The translations under genes and the position numbers were made by a program. Shown here piece by piece: positions 17,826 to 25,833 of a stretch of DNA of 32,927 bases; position 1 is the first letter of the stretch; every line of letters begins with the position of its first letter. A model generated the notes under the pieces. It made no database searches, had not been told where the DNA came from, and saw only the letters and a list, made by a program, of their open reading frames with translations. The stretch comes from Acidobacteriota bacterium (lineage in GTDB: Bacteria > Acidobacteriota > HRBIN11), in NCBI GenBank assembly GCA_030550225.1, contig JAUQPV010000004.1, positions 1-32,927 of the forward strand, given 5' to 3'.

Positions 17826-19239
17826 GGGGGTCTTCCTCGGCCTGAAACTGCGTGCGGGCCCACTCGACCAAGCGCTCCAACCCCATGGCGTGCGACGCCT
17901 TCAGGAGCCATACGTCCCCGGGTCGCCAGGCTTGCGCCCACCACGGAAGGACGTCCTCGACGCTCGCAAAATGCAGGACCTCGGCCCGGACGCCTCGGGA
18001 CCGAAGCTCGTCGGCCAAAGCCGCCATGCGAGGCCCCACGGTGACGACGACGTCGACGGCTGACCAGTCGGCCATCTCGGCCAGTCGCCGGTGCCAGGCC
18101 ACCTCGTCGGGACCGAGCTCGAGCATGTCGCCGACGATGGCCCCCCGCCGCCGGGCGGGCCACCCGGCGAGCCACCGGATGGCCTGGACCATGGCGACCG
18201 GGTTGGCGTTATAGCTGTCGTCCAACAGCGTCCACCCCTGCTTCCACCGATAGACTTCCCCCCGGTGCGCCGGGGGACGAAAGTCGGCCAGGGCCGCCGC
18301 GACGGCGTCGCGGTCCATACAGAACAACGCCCGGGCGAGTCCGACGGCCGGCAGGAGGTTCCGCGCATTCCAAGGCTGGGGGATGGGCACGGTCAGCGTC
18401 CAGCGGTCCTCGAGGGCCCCGTCTCGGTAGAAGCCGACCTCGACGGTCATGCCCGTCGGCGTCGGCGTCACCCCCAAGAGACGCACGTCCCCGTCGGCTT
18501 CCCCGAAGGTCCATACCGGGGCCTCCCAAGGGTTCTTCTGACCGACCCGGTCCCGCAAGAGCGGGACGTCGCCGGCGATGAAGATCTCCCCACCGGGTAC
18601 CATGAAGCGCACGAGGTCCGTCTTCTCGTCGGCCACCGTATCGACTGTCTCGAAGGCCTCCAGATGAACGGGCCCGACGTTCAGGACGACCGGATAGTGG
18701 GGCCGAAGCAGGGCGGCGATCCGAGCCATCTCGCCCCGTTGGTTGATGCCGACCTCCTGGACCCACCAGGTGTAGGCCCGGCCACGTCCGTAGTTGATTA
18801 GCGAAAGCGGCACGCCCGTGATGCTGTTCCAGTTTCCCGGCGACACAAAGGTCGGAGCGACCCGACCGGCCAGACGACCGATGAGCTCCTTCGTCGTCGT
18901 TTTTCCCATGCTTCCCGTGATGGCGATGACCCGGGCCGCGAGTCGGTCCCGGACGGCGGCGGCCCACCGGAACAGGGCCGTCCAGGTGCTGGGGACCCGG
19001 ACGACCCCGACGTGCGAGGGTACCTCGACGGCCCGCTCGACCAAGACGGCGACGGCCCCCCGCTGGACGGCGTCGGCGACGAACCGATGCCCGTCGTCGT
19101 GACGACCCCGGAGCGCCACGAACAGGCTCCCGGCCGTGCACTGGCGACTGTCGATGTGAACGACCGTCACGGCCTGCAGGGGGTCGCCCCGTTGGACAGA
19201 GCCGCCCGTGAAGGCGGCGATCTCACCGAGTCTCCACAT
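17806..19239 (-). CDS. murF: UDP-N-acetylmuramoyl-tripeptide--D-alanyl-D-alanine ligase
   Basis: 'SLFVALRGRHDDGHRFV', 'ITGSMGKTTTKELI', 'DDSYNANPVAM'. Confidence 0.94.
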   Translation of the reverse strand: MWRLGEIAAFTGGSVQRGDPLQAVTVVHIDSRQCTAGSLFVALRGRHDDGHRFVADAVQRGAVAVLVERAVEVPSHVGVVRVPSTWTALFRWAAAVRDRLAARVIAITGSMGKTTTKELIGRLAGRVAPTFVSPGNWNSITGVPLSLINYGRGRAYTWWVQEVGINQRGEMARIAALLRPHYPVVLNVGPVHLEAFETVDTVADEKTDLVRFMVPGGEIFIAGDVPLLRDRVGQKNPWEAPVWTFGEADGDVRLLGVTPTPTGMTVEVGFYRDGALEDRWTLTVPIPQPWNARNLLPAVGLARALFCMDRDAVAAALADFRPPAHRGEVYRWKQGWTLLDDSYNANPVAMVQAIRWLAGWPARRRGAIVGDMLELGPDEVAWHRRLAEMADWSAVDVVVTVGPRMAALADELRSRGVRAEVLHFASVEDVLPWWAQAWRPGDVWLLKASHAMGLERLVEWARTQFQAEEDPHAVPPV

Positions 19240-20785
19240 GGTCGATCATCCACTCGAGGACCGTCTGCCGGTCTGAGTAGGGGACCTTGGTCGTCCCATA
19301 AATCTGGTAGTCCTCGTGTCCCTTTCCCGCTAAGAGCAAGCAGTCACCCGGTCGTAGCATGGCCAGCCCCGTGTGGACGGCCGTCCGCCGATCATGGATG
19401 ACCGACCAGGGCGGTGCCCCGGCGACAGCCCGGAGGCCGGCCTCGATGTCGGCCACGATACGCCGGGGGTCTTCCCGACGAGGATTGTCATCCGTCAGGA
19501 TGATGAAGTCGGCGTGCCGGGCAGCGACCTGACCCATCCGGGGACGCTTGGTCGCATCCCGTTCCCCGCCGCATCCGAACAGGACGATCAGCCGACCCGG
19601 GACCTGCGGTCGCAGGTGCTGGAGGACCAGCTCCAGCGACTCGGGCGTGTGCGCATAGTCGATGACGACGACTCGGCCGTCGGGGAACTCCAGACGTTCC
19701 ATCCGACCCGGGGCGCCCGAGAAGGCCGCCATCGCTTCCACGAGGTCGGGCCAGCGGTCGGCCGGAAGGACGCTGGCCGCCATCGCCCAGGCGACCAGGA
19801 AATTCGATATGTTGTACGACCCGCTCAGGCGGATCGACCACTCCAGAGGCTTCTCCAGACCGGGCCCCCAAAGCACGCCCCGGGCACCCCAGAGACCGCT
19901 GGCCCGGACGACGCCGTGGACCGTATGCTCACACGCCGTCGTCGGACCCCCGCACGTCCCGACCGTCACCACAGTCGCTCGACGGAAGGTCCGGTCCCGG
20001 AGGATCGCCCGCCCGAAGGGGTCGTCCGTATGAATGACGACGTGGCGGAGACCCCAATAGTCCTCATCAAAGAGCCGAAGCTTGGCCCGATAGTAGGCCT
20101 CCATGCCTCCGTGATAGTCCAAATGGTCGTGTCCCAGGTTCGTCAAGGCCGCCACCGTCACCCGAAGACCGTCGATCCGGTACTGGTCCAGGCCGATGGA
20201 AGACGCCTCGACGGCCATGTGGAAAATGCCTTGACGGACCAAGTGATGAGCATACTCGCCCAGGTCAGGCGCCTCCGGAGTCGTCAAGCCGGTCCAAAGG
20301 CCGACGTCGGGGTCCATCCCTAACGTCCCGACCCGGGCACAGGGCACGCCCAGCCGACGGAGGGCGTCCTGGACCCAGTGGACGGTCGTCGTCTTACCCT
20401 TCGTGCCTGTCACGGCCATCACGACCAAGCGGTCCAGGGCCGGCCCGTACAGGACTCGCGTGAGTCGGGCGGCCGCCGGTCGAGCCGCTCGGACGACCCA
20501 ATAGGGGATCGAAGGAGCTTGGGTCCGAAACCACTCGACCCACGTGGGGTCCTCCCCGACGACCCCGACGGCGCCCCGCCGGACGGCGTCCGGAATCCAG
20601 ATATGGCCGTCCGTCTGGCGGCCCCGTACGGCGACAAAGAGGCTCGCCACCTGAACCCGCCGAGAATCCGTCGTGACGTGGAGGGCCGGTTCCATCGCCG
20701 AGGGCCACCAGCCGTCGATGCTAAGGCCGTCCAGGGCTTCGTGGATGAGGGGGATAGACAACGGGCACCGGGTGGGCTCGGTCAT
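19223..20785 (-). CDS. murE: UDP-N-acetylmuramoyl-L-alanyl-D-glutamate--diamino acid ligase (motif suggests meso-DAP-adding)
   Basis: 'SLFVAVRGRQTDGH', 'VTGTKGKTTTVHWV', 'LTDDNPRREDPRRIV' (DNPR motif of meso-DAP MurE). Confidence 0.94.
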   Translation of the reverse strand: MTEPTRCPLSIPLIHEALDGLSIDGWWPSAMEPALHVTTDSRRVQVASLFVAVRGRQTDGHIWIPDAVRRGAVGVVGEDPTWVEWFRTQAPSIPYWVVRAARPAAARLTRVLYGPALDRLVVMAVTGTKGKTTTVHWVQDALRRLGVPCARVGTLGMDPDVGLWTGLTTPEAPDLGEYAHHLVRQGIFHMAVEASSIGLDQYRIDGLRVTVAALTNLGHDHLDYHGGMEAYYRAKLRLFDEDYWGLRHVVIHTDDPFGRAILRDRTFRRATVVTVGTCGGPTTACEHTVHGVVRASGLWGARGVLWGPGLEKPLEWSIRLSGSYNISNFLVAWAMAASVLPADRWPDLVEAMAAFSGAPGRMERLEFPDGRVVVIDYAHTPESLELVLQHLRPQVPGRLIVLFGCGGERDATKRPRMGQVAARHADFIILTDDNPRREDPRRIVADIEAGLRAVAGAPPWSVIHDRRTAVHTGLAMLRPGDCLLLAGKGHEDYQIYGTTKVPYSDRQTVLEWMIDHVETR

Positions 20786-22736
20786 CTCTACGTTCCTCTT
20801 CGTCCTCTATTAAAAGATGCCGTCTCTCGGGTACGTGTTCGACCCATACGATCCCGCGTCGGACCTCCAGGGGGGTCCCCGCCGGGGGAAGCTGACGGAC
20901 GACCCGGCGACCCCGCCCGATCATTGTAATGGAAACGCCGACCTGACGGGACCAGTCCAGGACTTCCTGTAAGTCCCGACCGGCCCAATCCGGCCAACGG
21001 TCCGGCCCCACCGACGCGCCGGGCGACCACCGGACCGGCACCGGCGTCGGACCCGCCGTCTCGACCGACGGCTCCAGTCGCCATCGGGTCGCTAAGAGAC
21101 GGGCCACGGCCTGGAATAGGGGCGCCGCCACCTCGGACCCGTAAAAAAGCCCCTCAGGTTCGTCTAACATGACCAGTAGGACGACCCGGGGCGCCTCGAC
21201 CGGGAAAAAACCCACAAAGGAGGCAATGTACCGTCCGCTCTCGTAAGTCCCACTCGGACCGATCTTCTGAGCCGTGCCCGTCTTGCCCGCAATCCGAAGA
21301 CCCGGGACTTGCGCCCGCTGGCCCGTCCCGCGGGTCACGACGGCCTCCAAAATCTCCGTCATCGGGCGGACCAGGTCGGCCGGAATCCGACGCGGCCCCA
21401 ACGGTCGGGTGAGGACGTGGGTCTGGCCCATCGGGTCGATGAAGCGCCGCGCCAAACGCGGCGTGACCTCGAAGCCTCCGTTGGCCAGCATGGCGTAAAA
21501 ACGAACGATCTGCAGAGGCGTCACCCCGATGCCCTGGCCGATGGCCAGATAGGCAGGGTCGACTCGGGACCACTGGTCCGGCGGCCGTAGCAGGCCTGGC
21601 CGTTCGCCTGGGGCGTCCACGCCCGTGGGCTGACCGAATCCAAAGGCCCGCAGGTGTTCGTATAAACGGGCCGGCGGCACCGTCATCCCGACCCGGATGG
21701 CACCCACGTTGCTGGAGTAAACGAAGACGTCGTCAAACCGGAGCCATCCAAAGGGGCGGTGGTCCCGAATCGTCACGCCCAGGACCCGAATCTGGCCTTG
21801 CTCCCCATAAAATTGCTGGTTTCGAATCGCCGGGTTTTCCCACAAGGCCGCCAAGCCGATGGCCGGTTTGAGGGTCGAACCCGGTTCATAGGTCCACCGG
21901 CCTCCACAGAAATTCCAGGCCCAGGGCTCGTCCAGGTAACGAACATACCGGGTCGGGTCCAAGAAGGGATACTGGGCATGGACCAGGACCTCGCCCGTCC
22001 ACGGGTCCATCGCCAAGACCAGGCCCCGTCGAGCCCCCGTCCGCTGGACCCACTCGGCCAGGACCTTCTCAGCCATGTACTGAGCGGAAAGGTCCAGGGC
22101 CAGCTCCAACCGGGCTGGTCCCCGGCCGGCGACCGGGACGCCGACGTCGTTCCAGAAGTACCGCTGAAGCCCGTCCCGACCGACCGACACGGGCCGCCGC
22201 TCGCCCCGGAGCCAAGCGTCGTATTGAAATTCGACCCCACTCAGGCCTTGGTTGTCGATGCCGGTCCATCCCAGCAAAGCCCCGGCCAGGTGGTGCTGGG
22301 GATACACCCGCTCCTCTTCCGGCGTGACGTAGACACCCGACAGGTTCAGGGCCTGGATCTCCTGGGCCTTGGCCGCATCGAGACGCTTCCGAGCCACCCA
22401 AACGAAGTGAGGCCGCTCGGACGCCTGCTCGCGAACGGTATCGACCGAGAAGGGAACGTACTGCCGGAGAACCCTCAGCGTCTCATCCAGGTCCGGCACC
22501 TCCACGGGCCGGATATACAGGCTGTAAACCGTCCGATTCATCGCCAGCTCATAGCCCCATCGGTCCGTGATGACCCCACGGCCGACCGACACGTGGACTT
22601 CCGTGTAATACTGCCGGACCGCCCGCTTACTCCATATGGCCCGTTCTAGGACCTGGACCTGGACCAGCCGACCCCACAGGACGAGGGCCCAGACCCCGAA
22701 GAAGCCGATGAGCACACGAAACCGCCATCCCGTCAT
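20721..22736 (-). CDS. ftsI: Peptidoglycan transpeptidase FtsI/PBP with a C-terminal PASTA-like domain
   Basis: 'YEPGSTLKP' (SxxK), 'SSNVG' (SxN), 'AGKTGTAQK' (KTG); C-term 'WPDWAGRDLQEVLDWSRQVGVSITMIGRGRRVVRQLPPAGTPL'. Confidence 0.94.
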   Translation of the reverse strand: MTGWRFRVLIGFFGVWALVLWGRLVQVQVLERAIWSKRAVRQYYTEVHVSVGRGVITDRWGYELAMNRTVYSLYIRPVEVPDLDETLRVLRQYVPFSVDTVREQASERPHFVWVARKRLDAAKAQEIQALNLSGVYVTPEEERVYPQHHLAGALLGWTGIDNQGLSGVEFQYDAWLRGERRPVSVGRDGLQRYFWNDVGVPVAGRGPARLELALDLSAQYMAEKVLAEWVQRTGARRGLVLAMDPWTGEVLVHAQYPFLDPTRYVRYLDEPWAWNFCGGRWTYEPGSTLKPAIGLAALWENPAIRNQQFYGEQGQIRVLGVTIRDHRPFGWLRFDDVFVYSSNVGAIRVGMTVPPARLYEHLRAFGFGQPTGVDAPGERPGLLRPPDQWSRVDPAYLAIGQGIGVTPLQIVRFYAMLANGGFEVTPRLARRFIDPMGQTHVLTRPLGPRRIPADLVRPMTEILEAVVTRGTGQRAQVPGLRIAGKTGTAQKIGPSGTYESGRYIASFVGFFPVEAPRVVLLVMLDEPEGLFYGSEVAAPLFQAVARLLATRWRLEPSVETAGPTPVPVRWSPGASVGPDRWPDWAGRDLQEVLDWSRQVGVSITMIGRGRRVVRQLPPAGTPLEVRRGIVWVEHVPERRHLLIEDEEERRDDRAHPVPVVYPPHPRSPGRP

Positions 22737-22744
22737 CGGATCCC

Positions 22745-23077
22745 TCAGGGTCGAGACGCCGCGGGTCGATCAGAAGCCGCCCCGTTCGGCCACGAATGGG
22801 GTAAGACTTGCGTCGGCTGAAGAAGCCGGAGATGCAGATAGCCCTGCGCCAGCCGGTCGACCCGGGATAGGGCCGTTAACTCCCGGTACTGGGCCTCCAG
22901 CGACTCCAGAACCCGCTGGAGTTCCTGACGTTGCTGGTATAGGGCCTGGACGGTGTAGCGCTTCTGCATGATTTGGGTCGAGACCCAAACATGAACGTAG
23001 GCCGCCATGACCAGCAGGACGATGCCGGCCCCGACCCAGCCTACATCCTTCGCCCGGAAGCGGTCGGTTCGCGCCAC
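22745..23077 (-). CDS. ftsL: FtsL-like division protein
   Basis: GTG start at 23077 with SD GAGGAGG 6 nt upstream; one TM plus coiled coil 'QALYQQRQELQRVLESLEAQYREL'; position between rsmH and ftsI. Confidence 0.8.
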   Translation of the reverse strand: MARTDRFRAKDVGWVGAGIVLLVMAAYVHVWVSTQIMQKRYTVQALYQQRQELQRVLESLEAQYRELTALSRVDRLAQGYLHLRLLQPTQVLPHSWPNGAASDRPAASRP

Positions 23078-23146
23078 GACAGACCTCCTCGAATCCGATT
23101 CTCTTGGATTCGCTTCCCCGTCCGGCCCATCCCCGTCCCCTTCGGG

Positions 23147-23174
23147 TTCAGTGTCGGGTGTTCGGTGTCGGGAT
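23147..23174 (+). repeat. Degenerate heptanucleotide repeats (TTCAGTG TCGGGTG TTCGGTG TCGGGAT)
   Basis: Four 7-nt units in the rsmH-ftsL gap. Confidence 0.7.
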
Positions 23175-23197
23175 GGGTTTTCAGGAGTCCGACCATG

Positions 23198-23231
23198 CCC
23201 AGTCCCAACGCCCAGCACCCAACACCGACTT
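23198..23231 (-). repeat. Degenerate heptanucleotide repeats in inverted orientation (CCCAGT CCCAACG CCCAGCA CCCAACA CCGACTT)
   Basis: Shares CCCAGCACCCAACACC with the 16667-16736 array; abuts the rsmH stop codon. Confidence 0.7.
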
Positions 23232-24228
23232 AACCCGTTCCCCCAGGCCACGAGACCCGAGGCTTAGGCTCCCGGTACACCAGGTCCCGAAACCGGACGG
23301 GCGCTAACTTCTCGATGACCCGTAGACGGGCGCTTCGCGACGCCGGATTCTGCCGGACTTCCGCCCGATCCGGCCGCTCCGGCTTCGGCGTCAAAACCCT
23401 ACCAAGGGGTTGACCTTCACATACACAAACCCCAACCTGGGGTTCACACCGACACGGTAAGGCCAGCCGATGAAAGATGCGCTTGACGACTCGGTCTTCC
23501 AGACTGTGGTACGCCAGGACGGCCAGGCGACCGCCGACCCGAAGGACGTGAAAGGCGTCGACGAAGAAGACGTCCAGCCCCTCCAGCTCCCGATTCACGG
23601 CGATCCGTAGGGCCATGAAGACTCGCGTGGCCGGGTCTGTCCGACCCCGACGGCGGACGACGCTCCGCACGATCTCGGCCAGTTGAGTCGTCGTCGTGAT
23701 GGGCTCCCGCTTCCGGGCTTCCACGATGGCCCGAGCGACGGCCTCGGCCCGGGGCTCTTCTCCATACTCCCGAAAGATCCGCACGAGCTCCTCGAAAGAC
23801 CGCTGGTTCACGATCCGCTCGGCCGTCTCGGCGTCCCAGGGATTCATCCGCATGTCTAAGGGGCCTTCCTGTTCGAAGCTGAAGCCCCGACTCGGGTCTT
23901 TCAATTGGTCCATGCTGATGCCCAGGTCGACCAGGACGGCGTCGACGAGGCCGAGGGGCGCATGGGACAGGGCGATCTTCAAAATGTGCCGAAAGTCTTC
24001 ATGCACGTATGTAACCCGGTCACCCCACTCGGCGAGCCGCTGACGGGCCCGTCGCAGGGCCTCGGGGTCCCGGTCGACGGCGATCAGGCGGTCGGCCCCG
24101 GCCCGGAGGAGGGCCTCGGCATGGCCGCCCGAGCCGACGGTGGCGTCGATGACGACCGAACCTTCACCCAGGACGGGGCGCAGGTAGTCAACGACCTTCT
24201 CCCGTAACACCGGCTGATGCAGAAACAT
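23230..24228 (-). CDS. rsmH: 16S rRNA (cytosine1402-N4)-methyltransferase RsmH (MraW)
   Basis: MFLHQPVLREKVVDYL, 'DATVGSGGHAEALL', 'VDLGISMDQLKDPSRGFSF', 'LAYHSLEDRVVKRIF'. Confidence 0.96.
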   Translation of the reverse strand: MFLHQPVLREKVVDYLRPVLGEGSVVIDATVGSGGHAEALLRAGADRLIAVDRDPEALRRARQRLAEWGDRVTYVHEDFRHILKIALSHAPLGLVDAVLVDLGISMDQLKDPSRGFSFEQEGPLDMRMNPWDAETAERIVNQRSFEELVRIFREYGEEPRAEAVARAIVEARKREPITTTTQLAEIVRSVVRRRGRTDPATRVFMALRIAVNRELEGLDVFFVDAFHVLRVGGRLAVLAYHSLEDRVVKRIFHRLALPCRCEPQVGVCVCEGQPLGRVLTPKPERPDRAEVRQNPASRSARLRVIEKLAPVRFRDLVYREPKPRVSWPGGTG

Positions 24229-24279
24229 GCCGCCTCCGTGGGGTCCCTTTCCGCCCTATCGGCCCACCTGCCGACCTGC

Positions 24280-24756
24280 TTATACCGAAATCTTCTGAAT
24301 CTGCCGGACCAGCTCGGGCGTCCAGGGAACCTGCGCCTGAAAGGCCTCCAGCAAGTCTGGGTTCCAGACCTGTATCGTGTTGAAGTATCCGACGAGGACG
24401 ACCCGGGACGACAAACGGGCATAATCCCGCAGTTCCGACGGGATCAGGATACGGCCCTTATCGTCCAGCTCCGTCTCGACGCCCTTGGTATTCAGGCGGT
24501 GCATGAGGGCCATCTTTTGCTGGGGGTCGATGTCGGTCTGGAGACGGATTTCGGCCTCGATGGTCTCCCACACGGGCAGGGGATAGATGACGATATGAGG
24601 GAATTCGAGCAGGAAACTCTGGGTGACGAACACCTGGGTCCCGTAGTGTTCCAGGAGGCGCTTGCGGAAGTTGGTCGGGACGACCATCCGGCCGGCGGTA
24701 TCGAACTGGGTCCACCCGGCGCCCCGAAAAAACACGTCGGTGCGAGGCCTTTCCAT
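24280..24756 (-). CDS. mraZ: Transcriptional regulator MraZ
   Basis: Two AbrB-like motifs 'FDTAGRMVVPTNFR' and 'DDKGRILIPSELRDYA'. Start 24756 preferred; ATG 24786 also possible but sits at the predicted TSS. Confidence 0.92.
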   Translation of the reverse strand: MERPRTDVFFRGAGWTQFDTAGRMVVPTNFRKRLLEHYGTQVFVTQSFLLEFPHIVIYPLPVWETIEAEIRLQTDIDPQQKMALMHRLNTKGVETELDDKGRILIPSELRDYARLSSRVVLVGYFNTIQVWNPDLLEAFQAQVPWTPELVRQIQKISV

Positions 24757-24790
24757 GCTGTCCCATTCTTTCCCAAAACGTCCCATCCCA
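24751..24790 (-). promoter_or_regulatory. Putative MraZ operator: 10-bp-phased TGGGA repeats
   Basis: On the - strand, TGGGA at 24785-24781, 24775-24771 and 24765-24761, and TGGAA at 24755-24751, each separated by 5 nt; extra TGGGA at 24790-24786. Confidence 0.8.
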
Positions 24791-24819
24791 ATTATAGGCC
24801 CCCGCCTCCTGGTTGTCAA
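24791..24819 (-). promoter_or_regulatory. Consensus sigma70-type promoter for mraZ/dcw (TTGACA-17-TATAAT)
   Basis: - strand TTGACA (24819-24814), 17-nt spacer, TATAAT (24796-24791), immediately upstream of the TGGGA repeats. Confidence 0.85.
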
Positions 24820-24920
24820 ACTATATTCGAGGGGAAGGATAAGGATAGGAAAAAGAGGCAAATAAAAGACAAAAATTTGGCAAATATCGATCCCCGTGTT
24901 CGCCCTCGATCGCCCCGGGT

Positions 24921-24946
24921 GGCCTCCGGAAAGTAGACCGGAGGCC
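24921..24946. other. Perfect 9-bp inverted repeat GGCCTCCGG-N8-CCGGAGGCC
   Basis: Read directly; overlaps the GTAG...CTAC element copy at 24933. Confidence 0.7.
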
Positions 24947-24957
24947 GGACCCCCTAC
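24933..24957. repeat. 25-nt GTAG...CTAC element, copy 2
   Basis: GTAGACCGGAGGCCGGACCCCCTAC, same length, ends and CCGGAGGCC core as 4841-4865. Confidence 0.6.
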
Positions 24958-24974
24958 TTGCCGACCCGCCCGAC

Positions 24975-25002
24975 TTGACTTTTGGCTCCCGTCGCCTATC
25001 CT
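24975..25002 (+). promoter_or_regulatory. Possible his operon promoter (TTGACT-16-TATCCT)
   Basis: TTGACT 24975-24980, 16-nt gap, TATCCT 24997-25002, just upstream of the hisZ N-terminal frame. Confidence 0.45.
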
Positions 25003-25003
25003 T

Positions 25004-25833
25004 ATGAACTCATCTCGTCGACTTCCGATGGAACGTTGCGAGGCGGGCGGTGGTGTTTTCCCAAATCTCCTTAGAGAACTGTCTTCACGCAGTGGCGAGC
25101 CCTGTTCGAAGCCCAAGGCGCTCGTGAGCTGCATCTTCCCCTCTTAGTCTCCTGGGACGACCTGGACCGACCCGTCCGGATCCTCTGGCAATCGGCCCCC
25201 AAGGTCGTCGACGGTCAGGGTCGTGTCTTCGTCCTGCGGCCCGAGATAACCGTCCAGATGGCCCTGACCGAGCGAAAGGCCGGGACCCGACGCCTGTACT
25301 ATATGGACCGGGTTTTTCGTCTCCGGCCGGGCGGGGCGATTGCGGAGTTCCTCCAGGTCGGTCTGGAGATCCTGGAGCCGGACGACCGGGCCTGGGAGAC
25401 CCTCCTGGAGGTCGCCGTCCAGAGTTTACGGGTCCTGTCGCCCACGTTCACGCTGGACATCGCCCATCGAGCCCTTCAGGACCAGCTCCCGTCGGAGCCC
25501 TGGAATTTAGCCGAGATGGCCGTCGACCCGACCGTCGTCCGGGGACGGGCCGAGACGCTGCGATGGATGGAGCAATGGGGCATCGGGACGTCTGAACAGC
25601 GGGCCCGGTTGGCTGTCTGGGTCGAGCGTTTTGCCCCTCACGTCGTCATCGACCTCACGATGAGTCCCCTGTTCCCGTATTACACGGGCTGGCTCTTAGA
25701 AGGCTTCGTGGATTTTCTCCCCCATGAAGTTTTGCGAGGCGGGGAGTACGTCATCGGGTCGACTTACGGGATGGGTTTTGCGATGGAGTTTCCCTATGAT
25801 GCGCTTAGCCCTTTCGAAGGGTCGACTCCTTGA
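25004..25833 (+). CDS. hisZ: ATP phosphoribosyltransferase regulatory subunit HisZ (HisRS-like), with apparent 1-nt frameshift near 25070-25100
   Basis: N-terminus in one frame (MNSSRRLPMERCEAGGGVFPNLLREL), remainder in another (VFTQWRALFEAQGARELHLPLLVSWDD...GRVFVLRPEITVQMAL...PYYTGWLLEGFVDF...GGEYVIGSTYGMGFAMEF). HisRS-like motifs LRPEIT, YYTG and GGxY. The listed ORF starts only at 25258. Confidence 0.75.

Noticed and set aside
24786-25134. 284-aa version of MraZ starting at 25134
   Set aside because: The extension crosses the promoter, operator and divergent intergenic region; MraZ begins at 24756 or 24786.
24896-25147. Independent 83-aa + strand protein
   Set aside because: Only its ATG 25004/25028 to ~25081 section looks coding, and it reads as the hisZ N-terminus before a frameshift.
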